A DNA stretch of 5,990 bases from Erysipelothrix sp. UBA3377 (lineage in GTDB: Bacteria > Bacillota_I > Bacilli_A > Erysipelotrichales > Erysipelotrichaceae), in the NCBI GenBank assembly GCA_002359085.1, contig DEQB01000063.1:13157-19146 (forward strand), given 5' to 3'. This document shows positions 1 through 5,684 of the stretch, piece by piece. Position 1 is the stretch's first letter. Each line of letters opens with the position of its first letter. The position numbers and the translations under genes were made by a program. Under the pieces are notes generated by a model that was given only the letters and a program-made list of their open reading frames with translations, was not told where the DNA came from and did no database searches.

Positions 1-66
1 AAAACTATTTAATATTGTTTTCCCAAAAATCTTTCAAAATCACACATGCAATTTACAAAAATATCA

Positions 67-95
67 TTGATTATAAGAGCCATGTTTGTTATTAT
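67..95 (+). promoter_or_regulatory. Predicted sigma-A promoter of the tRNA-Leu gene
   Basis: A TTGATT -35 element (67-72) is separated by 17 bases from a TATTAT -10 element (90-95). The -10 is preceded by TGT, which fits an extended -10 (TGN). Transcription would start near 102, about 16 bases before the mature tRNA, a normal short 5' leader. The elements are seen directly; promoter activity is inferred. The region is AT-rich, so alternative -10 boxes within TATATA (93-98) are possible. Confidence 0.5.
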
Positions 96-117
96 ATATA
101 AGCATTCATTGAAAGAT

Positions 118-202
118 GCACCTGTGGCGGAATCGGTAGACGCGCACGCTTGAGGGGCGTGTGAAGCAATTCGTAAGAGTTCAAATCTCTTCAGGTGCAC
201 CA
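118..202 (+). tRNA. tRNA-Leu, anticodon GAG
   Basis: This is a complete class II tRNA of 85 nt. The acceptor stem pairs GCACCTG (118-124) with CAGGTGC (192-198), followed by discriminator A199 and an encoded CCA (200-202). The D stem is GCG/CGC (127-129/141-143) with GG in its loop. The anticodon stem is CACGC/GCGTG (145-149/157-161) around the loop TTGAGGG, giving anticodon GAG at 152-154. A long variable arm (about 162-174) has a GAA/TTC stem, as expected for Leu. The T arm is AAGAG/CTCTT around TTCAAAT. It should read CUC and CUU leucine codons. The identity rests on the class II shape plus the GAG anticodon. Confidence 0.97.
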
Positions 203-213
203 AATATTAAATC

Positions 214-236
214 AAGCTCCACTGGGGGCTTTTATT
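214..236 (+). terminator. Short terminator-like hairpin between tRNA-Leu and lrgA
   Basis: AAGCTCC (214-220) pairs with GGGGCTT (225-231), including one G-U pair, around a four-base loop (221-224), and runs into a T-rich tract (230-236). It sits 11 bases after the tRNA CCA end and 18 bases before the lrgA start. It probably ends the tRNA transcript. It is short, so leaky termination, and hence readthrough into lrgAB, is plausible. Confidence 0.55.
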
Positions 237-254
237 ATAGTTAGTAGGTCACGC

Positions 255-608
255 ATGAAAATTATCAAACAAAGTCTTATCATCCTTTCATTTACACTAC
301 TCGGAATATTAATCCATGATTGGATTAACATACCATTACCCAGTAGTGTTATTGGTTTGGGATTAATGTATTTAGCTTTATCACTTAAAATTATTAAAAT
401 AGAAGATGTCGAAACAGTGGGCACTTTCTTAAAGGACAACATGACCATTATGTTTATTCCATTAACCGTTGCGGTTATGGATGTTTTCGATATTATTAAA
501 CTCAACCTCTTTGATTTGGTTATTATTATGGTTATATCCACAACTGTCACGATGATTGGGGTCGGTTTGTTTGGGGATTTCCTTAGAAAAAGAGGCAAAA
601 AATTATGA
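255..608 (+). CDS. lrgA: LrgA/CidA family holin-like membrane protein
   Basis: A 117-residue protein with four hydrophobic segments (about 5-22, 30-49, 62-82 and 86-108 of the chosen product), the usual size and topology of LrgA/CidA. The stretch PLPSSVIGLGLMYLALSLK followed by KIEDVETVGTFL and MTIMFIPLTVAVMD matches the family pattern (IPGSVIG..LL..KI...W.E.G...L...M.L.F.P..VG.M). Family members were first described as holin/antiholin-like proteins; with LrgB-type partners, some (B. subtilis PftAB) carry pyruvate across the membrane. The ATG at 255 is chosen because AGTAGG (243-248) lies six bases upstream. A GTG at 195 is in frame but lies inside the tRNA. The stop overlaps the lrgB start as ATGA, so the two are translationally coupled. 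Whether it is the lrg, cid or pft paralogue cannot be told from sequence alone. Confidence 0.88.
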   Translation: MKIIKQSLIILSFTLLGILIHDWINIPLPSSVIGLGLMYLALSLKIIKIEDVETVGTFLKDNMTIMFIPLTVAVMDVFDIIKLNLFDLVIIMVISTTVTMIGVGLFGDFLRKRGKKL

Positions 609-1273
609 AATACTTTTTCGGTATATTGATTACGGTTGCAGTCTTCATGATCAACAGATTGATCAACAAAAAAAATAAATACATCAATTTCAATCCCTTA
701 ATATTCAGTTCACTTACCATTATCATAATACTCTATCTTTTCAACATTGATTTTGAAACCTACAATTACAGTGCACGTGCGCTATCATTTCTCATAACCC
801 CCGCAACCGTTGCACTCGCCATTCCACTTTATAAAACGAGACATATGATTCAAAAACATATGACCATCATTGTTGGTTCAATCTTAATGGGAGTCATCGT
901 TCATGCCATTACGATTGCATTTTTATCAATCGCCCTCCAATTGGATAAGGCAATGATAGCCACCGTGCTACCAAAGTCAGTCACAACAGCCATCGCCAAA
1001 GACCTATCCCTATCATACGAAGGCATTCAACCCATTACGGTCGCACTTGTAATCGTAACCGGTATATACGGCGCTATTATTTCTCCATTTATATTCAGAA
1101 TATTTAAAATCAAAGAACAAGGACTGGCTTTGGGTGTCAGTGCACATGCTGTGGGTCTCAGTACAGCGATACAAATTGATGAACGCGAAGGAACCATGGC
1201 AACCTTGGCATTGATTCTAACGGGTCTAATCACGGTATTCGTAATGCCATTGATGATGTATCTATTAACATAA
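605..1273 (+). CDS. lrgB: LrgB/CidB family membrane protein (holin-like / pyruvate-exporter partner)
   Basis: A 222-residue, strongly hydrophobic protein, close to the normal LrgB length of about 230. Family signatures are visible: LSFLITPATVALAIPLYK (about residues 61-78), LPKSVTTAIA (about 120-129), then GLALGVSAHAVGLSTAIQ (about 173-190) and EREGTMATLALILTGLI. These match the conserved LrgB blocks LL.PA.VALA.PLY, LPKSVTTPIA and GxAxGxxxHxxGT..A. It works with LrgA in the cytoplasmic membrane; the family has been linked to control of autolysis, to pyruvate transport, and to the plastid glycolate/glycerate transporter PLGG1. The ATG overlaps the lrgA stop by four bases, with AGAGG (591-595) nine bases upstream. 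A hairpin terminator follows 13 bases after the stop. No two-component regulator pair (LytSR type) is seen next to it. Confidence 0.93.
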   Translation: MKYFFGILITVAVFMINRLINKKNKYINFNPLIFSSLTIIIILYLFNIDFETYNYSARALSFLITPATVALAIPLYKTRHMIQKHMTIIVGSILMGVIVHAITIAFLSIALQLDKAMIATVLPKSVTTAIAKDLSLSYEGIQPITVALVIVTGIYGAIISPFIFRIFKIKEQGLALGVSAHAVGLSTAIQIDEREGTMATLALILTGLITVFVMPLMMYLLT

Positions 1274-1286
1274 ACATTTATGACAC

Positions 1287-1322
1287 AAAAAATAGGCGCT
1301 CTTATTAAGTCGCCTATTTTTT
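1287..1322. terminator. Bidirectional factor-independent terminator between lrgB and coaX
   Basis: AAAAAATAGGCG (1287-1298) is a perfect 12-bp inverted match to CGCCTATTTTTT (1311-1322), with a 12-base loop. It gives a GC core followed by a U run on both strands, so it can end lrgAB transcripts (+) and coaX transcripts (-). The coaX TAG stop (1316-1314) lies inside the stem. Confidence 0.92.
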
Positions 1323-2066
1323 ATACATATCTTTTAAATATATCTCAACCAAACCATCATTCACCAAATATGGCTCATACCTAAATTCACTCAATAAGTG
1401 TTTGAAAATAACGGTGTAACCTCCGGTAAGTACCCTTTTACAGGGTTTACCCAATTCTAATTCCATGCGATTGGCCAAGCCTTCAATTTGAGCTACCACG
1501 CCATACAACATACCCGACTGAATTGCACTGATTGTATCTTTACCTACCACTGAGTCAGGTAACGATAAATCAACTGTGGGCAAATGTGGAATCATGTCGA
1601 CCATAGATTGTAGTGATGAACCCAACCCGGGTAAAATAATGCCACCTTCATACACATTATCAATATTGGTTAATGTGAGTTTTGTAGCACTCCCTATATC
1701 AGCAACAATTACGGGTGCATCATATTTTGCAGCAGCACCAACAGAAGTACTGATTAAATCAGCCCCCAATTCATGGGGTCTCTTAATATTTATTTCCATC
1801 TTGTCAATCGTTTTTCCGTTGATAAGAATCGGTGTGAGATTGAAAGTAGATTCAACAGCCTCCACAATCTCATCCTGAATTCTTGGCACAACACAAGAAA
1901 TAATCACATCTTCAATTTCATGATGGATGCCTGTGAAAACTTCAGACAATAAAGTTTTTGTATGTTTTTTAAACGTTAGAATACGGTGTACTAAAACACG
2001 GTTTTTATCATGATCATACCCAACTAAAACAGTGTTTGAGTTTCCTATGTCAATTGTTAGTATCAT
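1314..2066 (-). CDS. coaX: Type III pantothenate kinase
   Basis: A 250-residue protein of normal CoaX length. It phosphorylates pantothenate with ATP in the first step of CoA synthesis, in the cytosol. Motifs in order: DIGNSNT (residues 6-12, the DxGNTNT phosphate loop), SCVVPRIQ (57-64, the S.VVP block), GADLIST (101-107), VADIGSAT (121-128, variant of DxGTAT), GGIILPGLGSSL (141-152), AIQSGMLYG (181-189, the QSG..YG block) and LTGG (213-216). The three expected active-site aspartates are present (D6, D103, D123). The segment after DIGSAT reads KLTLTN instead of the usual TFD-type run, a modest divergence. The ATG at 2066 is chosen over an upstream in-frame start at 2132 because the conserved domain begins exactly there and AGGAAG (2082-2077) lies ten bases before it. 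It is transcribed convergently with lrgAB and lies downstream of the Tad operon terminator, with its own likely promoter. Confidence 0.95.
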   Translation of the reverse strand: MILTIDIGNSNTVLVGYDHDKNRVLVHRILTFKKHTKTLLSEVFTGIHHEIEDVIISCVVPRIQDEIVEAVESTFNLTPILINGKTIDKMEINIKRPHELGADLISTSVGAAAKYDAPVIVADIGSATKLTLTNIDNVYEGGIILPGLGSSLQSMVDMIPHLPTVDLSLPDSVVGKDTISAIQSGMLYGVVAQIEGLANRMELELGKPCKRVLTGGYTVIFKHLLSEFRYEPYLVNDGLVEIYLKDMYKK

Positions 2067-2099
2067 ATTATAATCACTTCCTAATTCCTTAACATAACC

Positions 2100-2128
2100 A
2101 CAATACACTAAACGCCCCAGACTTTCAA
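2100..2128 (-). promoter_or_regulatory. Predicted sigma-A promoter of coaX
   Basis: On the minus strand TTGAAA (2128-2123) is followed after 17 bases by TATTGT (2105-2100). This leaves about a 30-base leader before the coaX ATG at 2066. It lies just downstream of the Tad operon terminator, which is where a separate coaX promoter is needed. The -10 matches the consensus at only four of six positions, so this is tentative. Confidence 0.4.
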
Positions 2129-2130
2129 AC

Positions 2131-2158
2131 AAAAAGTAGTTTCAATCAAGAAACTACT
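2131..2158 (-). terminator. Factor-independent terminator of the Tad pilus operon
   Basis: On the minus strand AGTAGTTTC (2158-2150) pairs perfectly with GAAACTACT (2143-2135) around a six-base loop, followed by a T run (2135-2131). The nine-base-pair stem contains the TAG stop (2156-2154) of the last gene of the operon. It separates the Tad operon from coaX. Confidence 0.85.
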
Positions 2159-2480
2159 CTATTGCATGTGAAAATCCTTTAATATGAACAACTTCCTCGT
2201 AATATAAACTAGAAATTGAGATTGGAAATGTAACTTCTATTTCATAACGATTATCAACCTTGGTATGCGAGTACTGACATGACTTACATATAAAATTTGA
2301 CGACACATGTTCATGAACCTGAGTCAAGTTGCCATCGTAATTATCAGTCAAGTGCAATACATAATCTAAGTACTGGTGTCCTCGGTGTATATCAGAAATG
2401 ACACCCGCAAATTGAATTAATATCGCAAGCATAAAACATCCCATTAAAAAGATTACCGAAAATTCTACAGAGCCTTTCAA
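2154..2480 (-). CDS. TadE-like pseudopilin (minor pilin candidate)
   Basis: A 108-residue protein. It starts KGSVEFSVIFLMG and continues into a hydrophobic helix (about 7-29), the class IV pilin/TadE pattern of a small residue and Glu-Phe at the start of a single N-terminal membrane helix. The rest (30-108) would lie outside the membrane and holds a CKSC pair (C65, C68) and a beta-rich tail ending near Y79-I100. The start is TTG at 2480: a TGA in the same frame lies nine bases upstream (2492-2490), so no long leader is possible. The TTG overlaps the TGA of the preceding mini-pilin gene as TTGA. It is the last gene of the Tad operon, and its stop is inside the terminator. The TadE-like call rests on N-terminal pattern and position; the tail does not let me name a family. 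Confidence 0.7.
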   Translation of the reverse strand: MKGSVEFSVIFLMGCFMLAILIQFAGVISDIHRGHQYLDYVLHLTDNYDGNLTQVHEHVSSNFICKSCQYSHTKVDNRYEIEVTFPISISSLYYEEVVHIKGFSHAIE

Positions 2481-2623
2481 TCTACAATCTCAGTCATGCT
2501 TTCCCAACTTGTAAGCAAAGTATCTCGTAAAACCTCTTTAAACTCATTAGAGAACACGATCATGCCTGTTGCGATAATCGTTACGACTAAAACCAATCCA
2601 TATTCTTCAAAAAATGCTTTCAT
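2477..2623 (-). CDS. Flp-like mini-pilin, 48 residues
   Basis: A small protein with start MKAFFEEYGLVLVV and one hydrophobic segment (9-25), then an amphipathic helix to residue 48. The EYGL run at the start of the helix (E7, Y8, G9) resembles the Glu5-Tyr6-Gly of Flp pilins, which are also about 50-60 residues. This makes it the best candidate for the major pilin subunit. Unlike usual Flp prepilins, there is no basic leader ending in Gly before the helix. The ATG at 2623 is chosen, not an in-frame start at 2719, because it overlaps the TadC stop as ATGA and has a full AAAGGAGG site (2640-2633) nine bases upstream. That is among the strongest ribosome binding sites in the operon, fitting high expression. 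It lies between tadC and the TadE-like gene. Confidence 0.72.
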   Translation of the reverse strand: MKAFFEEYGLVLVVTIIATGMIVFSNEFKEVLRDTLLTSWESMTEIVD

Positions 2624-3327
2624 AGCTGCCACCCTCCTTTCATTATATTTGTGAGCACAATAAACATCAGTCCCAAGAAAGTAATTGAAACCAACAACAT
2701 CGGAATAAGACCATACCAACTGAAAAAGTTCAATTCATTCTCAAACATCGTTTTTCTGTGTTCCTTTAAATTTTCAGCATTGTCCTCAATCAGATTAGAC
2801 AACTGTGTTGATGCATCTTGATTACCCAAGTACGCATAACGATATAAATGTTGCATCGCTCGTTCAATATTTAAATCGCCAAACTCCTTCATAAAATTAA
2901 GGTATGTCTCCTGGTCTTGAGGATTTATCAATAAAGCTTGGTATAGTTTTTCTAAATTTTCTTTCATAACAAGTGGCGCATATCTAATGGACTGTTCAAT
3001 AGCCACCGTTACTGTATTGTAGACAAGTAAGACTTCCATCATTCTTAACCACATCGAGAATTGTAAATTAAGTGATCGCTTCAATTCTTTTTCTTTCTTA
3101 TTAACAGCCATTTCATGTCGTTTGTAGCTTAATACAAGTATTAAAATTGAATAGAGTTTAAAGGGCAACAACACACTTAAGACTATCAATTCAACATAAC
3201 GTTTAATCCTTAATTTATGAATATCCACCTTAACTCTTTGACACTGTTGTACAAAATCTAAATCTTCCAACATCATACCCAAAGGCCATCCACAGCCAAC
3301 TACAAATAATATCATCAGTACTTTCAT
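2620..3327 (-). CDS. tadC: TadC-like pilus assembly platform protein (T2SSF-type)
   Basis: A 235-residue membrane protein. Hydrophobic segments lie at about 1-20, 46-67 and 203-227. Between them is a long, charged, mostly helical cytoplasmic region (about 70-200). This is the layout of the GspF/TadB/TadC family, which forms the inner-membrane platform moved by the CpaF ATPase. The sequence is divergent, and the TadC call leans on its place after a second platform protein and before the pilin genes. The ATG at 3327 is preferred to a GTG at 3333 because it overlaps the preceding TGA as ATGA. The next gene again starts with an ATGA overlap. It is somewhat shorter than usual TadC proteins (roughly 300 residues). 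Confidence 0.78.
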   Translation of the reverse strand: MKVLMILFVVGCGWPLGMMLEDLDFVQQCQRVKVDIHKLRIKRYVELIVLSVLLPFKLYSILILVLSYKRHEMAVNKKEKELKRSLNLQFSMWLRMMEVLLVYNTVTVAIEQSIRYAPLVMKENLEKLYQALLINPQDQETYLNFMKEFGDLNIERAMQHLYRYAYLGNQDASTQLSNLIEDNAENLKEHRKTMFENELNFFSWYGLIPMLLVSITFLGLMFIVLTNIMKGGWQL

Positions 3328-4148
3328 AAACACTCAGCCTTTAAAATCCACTTTTTCTTCATTCTCTTTGAAGCATAAATAATTGCTAGTAAAGTGGATG
3401 CGATGAAAGTCAGCATCAAGATCTGATAGTTGTTGTAAGTGTGCACCTCAAGGGATTTCGATAACATATTTTGAGCAAAATATGCAATGGTCAGTCCCAA
3501 TCCAAACAGCAATAACAAACGATTTTGAAGTTTGCGCTCTTCTTCTTGATACAACTTCGTTTGCGTTATCCAAGATTCGATATCTTGTTCAATTCGCTTT
3601 AATTGGTAGTCTGTCTGAGAGAATCCAACACTTTCTGAAGATTCAAAAATTGATATCATTGATTGCATTAGGTAATGTGGTAATATCTGCAAGAGTTCCT
3701 GTAAAGAAAGAGAATTATCAACAATTTTTTGACAAGATTCTCTAATCCATAAGGGCGCATCTTTTGAACTCTCTAACAAAGTAACCGTTGATTTTTGATA
3801 AATTCTAAAGTAAATACACATTCTTAACATGAATTGACTGATATCCTGGAATTTTTGAGCCTCACTAACATGGTGAACATGATAATTTAAAACGAGAACA
3901 TAACAACAAATACCCATGATACTAACAGCTATTAGATACTGTGTTATAAGATTGAACAGTTTTCCCATAAACACAACAGCCACGATTATAACCACAAACT
4001 GCGTAATCTGTTTATGAAATTCATTTTTCGATGTCACACTCTTAAATGGTTTCTCTTTTAAAACAGTCAGAATATCGCTTAAAACAATCAGTACAAATAT
4101 GATACAAACAATCAAAATATCACTTCCATTTCTTTTCTGTCCATGCAT
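3324..4148 (-). CDS. tadB: TadB-like pilus assembly platform protein (T2SSF-type)
   Basis: A 274-residue membrane protein with hydrophobic segments at about 11-29, 48-66, 70-87, 209-228 and 242-259. A polar helical cytoplasmic domain (about 90-205) lies between the second and third group, as in the T2SSF domain of TadB. It would sit in the cytoplasmic membrane and work with TadC and CpaF. The start is uncertain. The ATG at 4148 overlaps cpaF by 37 bases but has no visible ribosome binding site. A TTG at 4115 (codon 12) has GGAAG seven bases upstream and overlaps the cpaF TGA as TTGA, the same arrangement as the TadE-like gene; it would give a 263-residue protein starting right at the first membrane helix. 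Sequence similarity to TadB is weak by eye; order and topology carry the call. Confidence 0.78.
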   Translation of the reverse strand: MHGQKRNGSDILIVCIIFVLIVLSDILTVLKEKPFKSVTSKNEFHKQITQFVVIIVAVVFMGKLFNLITQYLIAVSIMGICCYVLVLNYHVHHVSEAQKFQDISQFMLRMCIYFRIYQKSTVTLLESSKDAPLWIRESCQKIVDNSLSLQELLQILPHYLMQSMISIFESSESVGFSQTDYQLKRIEQDIESWITQTKLYQEEERKLQNRLLLLFGLGLTIAYFAQNMLSKSLEVHTYNNYQILMLTFIASTLLAIIYASKRMKKKWILKAECL

Positions 4149-5074
4149 TTTTTATTTTGGTAATGATACAGAACTTTAGCTTTTTGATTTTCAAAATGAA
4201 CAATTTCTCTAACATATCGATACGTTCCTTTATCATTAATTTCCAAAGTAATGTGTACCCCGATATCGATTGCATCATATAGCTGTCCCAAAAATGCTTG
4301 ACTTGATTTATCAATATTATCCATCATATACAACATACGCTTGGGAATGTCTTCGGCTTTTTTTGCATGTATGGTACTGATAAGATGCGTTCCTGTGGAG
4401 ACGCTTTTCAACAAGTCTTCAACTTCCTTGCCCCTTACTTCACTTACCAACAACCAATTGGGTCTTTGGCGCATACTGGCTTTAATGGCTTGATCATAGG
4501 TAAAATTATCACTGACCTTTAAACTCACACTATCCCGATTTGGATGCAGTTTTTCATAATGTAATTCCCTTGAATCCTCAATTGAAATAACACGACTGCT
4601 ATCATCGATGTATGATGTTAAAAATTTAACCAATTCTGTTTTACCTGCACCAGGAAGACCACTGACCATGATGTTTAATTTATGTTTCACACACTGTTTT
4701 AAGAAATTCAGTGCTTCCAGAGTAATATAAGCTTCCTCAAGTAACATGGATTCACTCAATCGCATGTACATGGGCGTTTTACGTATGGAAAGACTTAAAT
4801 TACCCGCAACACAAGGATGTAGCATACTAATACGGTACATTTGATAATCCGCTTCTAAAAGTGGGGTCTGAATGTTAAAATGTTGATTCACAAGATTTGA
4901 AAACTGAATGCACGCATGCATAACTTCTGCCGGCGTCTTAAAGTCCTCACATACAAATCTACCCTGTTTTAAATGATCCACCCATAAATCCTTACCGTTA
5001 TAGTTTAAATCTGTAACCAACTCATCACTCAGGTACGGTTCAAACAAGCGAAACGGAAAATTATGAAGATTCAT
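4112..5074 (-). CDS. cpaF: CpaF/TadA-type secretion ATPase of the Tad pilus
   Basis: A 320-residue ATPase of the type II/IV secretion superfamily, the motor that drives pilin assembly from the cytoplasmic side. Motifs: SDELVTDLNYNGKDLWVDH (16-34, N-terminal domain start), LSIRK (95-99), Walker A GLPGAGKT (139-146, K145), Asp box SIEDSREL (164-171), QRPNWLLVSEVRG (203-215, Walker B region with E212) and STGTHLISTIHA (226-237, His box). These match the CpaF pattern (GATGSGKTT, IEDT.EL, RPDRI.VGEVRG, TGHDGSLTTIHA), with a compacted STG-TH-LISTIHA loop. It lacks the longer N-terminal region of full-length CpaF (about 450 residues). The ATG at 5074 is chosen over 5149 because the domain starts there and GGAG (5083-5080) lies five bases before it. 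It overlaps cpaB by 14 bases. Confidence 0.93.
   Translation of the reverse strand: MNLHNFPFRLFEPYLSDELVTDLNYNGKDLWVDHLKQGRFVCEDFKTPAEVMHACIQFSNLVNQHFNIQTPLLEADYQMYRISMLHPCVAGNLSLSIRKTPMYMRLSESMLLEEAYITLEALNFLKQCVKHKLNIMVSGLPGAGKTELVKFLTSYIDDSSRVISIEDSRELHYEKLHPNRDSVSLKVSDNFTYDQAIKASMRQRPNWLLVSEVRGKEVEDLLKSVSTGTHLISTIHAKKAEDIPKRMLYMMDNIDKSSQAFLGQLYDAIDIGVHITLEINDKGTYRYVREIVHFENQKAKVLYHYQNKKCMDRKEMEVIF
4123..4127 (-). promoter_or_regulatory. Ribosome binding site supporting a TTG start for tadB
   Basis: GGAAG (4127-4123) inside the end of cpaF is followed after seven bases by TTG (4115-4113), which is in the tadB frame and overlaps the cpaF TGA (4114-4112). No comparable site precedes the ATG at 4148. 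This favours the shorter TadB form, though it is not decisive. Confidence 0.45.
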
Positions 5075-5684
5075 GAATACTCCGCGGCAGTAATACGAGT
5101 TTTCCCTCTTCTTCTGCACGCAACAACAATGCGACATCCGCAACATCAACCGCCAATAGAATTACATAAGGAGCAGCACCTTCTTTTACTTCATCTCCAT
5201 TGCGATCTCTAACCCCGATGACACGCACTTTCTCAAGGATAACACCATATTCATCCACTTTTTTTAATTGAATCGCAATGTCGATTACACTACCCTTAAC
5301 CACCGAAGTCCCAGAGACCGAAGCCACATCACGTTTAATGGTATAAACCCTTTCATCTTCTTTTAAAAGTAATGTGGGGGCATCAATCATACCTTCAATG
5401 TCTTCAATATGCTCCATGCGTAGTATGGTCCCCTTAACCAAGGTATGTTCCATTTTTACATACAAACCCAATACATCATTCATATCATAGATAACATCGT
5501 CCTCAAGAAAATGGCGACTCACTTTAACATATGACAAATCATCCTCAGTAATTACATCCCTTTGATTCATTGTGTTTTTAACACGTACAACTTCTACCAA
5601 ATTCATACGATATCGAACTGCAATTTCAAGACCCCCAAAAAATAAAATAACACTTGTTAATGCAATAATTCCTTTACGAATCAT
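5061..5684 (-). CDS. cpaB: CpaB/RcpC-like pilus assembly protein with SAF domain
   Basis: A 207-residue protein with an N-terminal membrane anchor (about 5-24) after MIRKG, then an extracytoplasmic part. Residues about 31-94 look like a SAF domain: VVRVKNTMNQRDVITEDDLSYVKV, then DVLGLYVKMEHTLVKGTILRMEHI. This is the CpaB pattern of a first strand, an I...DL segment and a later G.....I..G..L. Residues about 98-200 fit the RcpC/CpaB C-terminal region (VVKGSVIDIAIQ, VRVIGVRDRNG, PYVILLAVDVADVALLL). In Gram-negative Tad systems CpaB/RcpC sits with the secretin; here no secretin is seen, so a role at the membrane or wall is inferred. The ATG at 5684 has a perfect AGGAGG (5696-5691) six bases upstream and overlaps the preceding gene by 11 bases. 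It directly precedes cpaF, with no CpaE/TadZ between them. Confidence 0.86.
   Translation of the reverse strand: MIRKGIIALTSVILFFGGLEIAVRYRMNLVEVVRVKNTMNQRDVITEDDLSYVKVSRHFLEDDVIYDMNDVLGLYVKMEHTLVKGTILRMEHIEDIEGMIDAPTLLLKEDERVYTIKRDVASVSGTSVVKGSVIDIAIQLKKVDEYGVILEKVRVIGVRDRNGDEVKEGAAPYVILLAVDVADVALLLRAEEEGKLVLLPRSIHESS

Noticed and set aside
9..203. Minus-strand open frame of 64 codons across the tRNA
   Set aside because: It covers the antisense of the tRNA and its promoter, and its product shows no recognisable family pattern.
195..254. Upstream GTG start for lrgA at 195, giving a 137-residue protein
   Set aside because: It begins inside the tRNA acceptor stem, includes the hairpin after the tRNA, and the extra residues do not match the LrgA family; ATG 255 has an AGTAGG site.
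212..598. Minus-strand open frame antisense to lrgA
   Set aside because: It is a shadow of a clear membrane protein gene on the other strand; its product has no recognisable pattern.
649..668. Local GATCAACA direct repeat early in lrgB
   Set aside because: It is a two-copy coding repeat (Ile-Asn-containing residues) consistent with chance; no regulatory meaning is supported.
1576..1878. Plus-strand open frame inside coaX
   Set aside because: It is antisense to a well-supported conserved kinase gene.
2624..2719. Longer start for the mini-pilin at 2719
   Set aside because: It would overlap tadC by about 100 bases and add a 32-residue, non-signal-like N-terminus; the ATG at 2623 has AAAGGAGG and an ATGA overlap.
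3482..3745. Plus-strand open frame antisense to tadB
   Set aside because: It is a shadow of the membrane protein gene, without a recognisable domain.
4120..4314. 64-codon minus-strand frame within the end of cpaF
   Set aside because: It is an out-of-frame shadow of cpaF rich in Lys and Ile, with no independent support.
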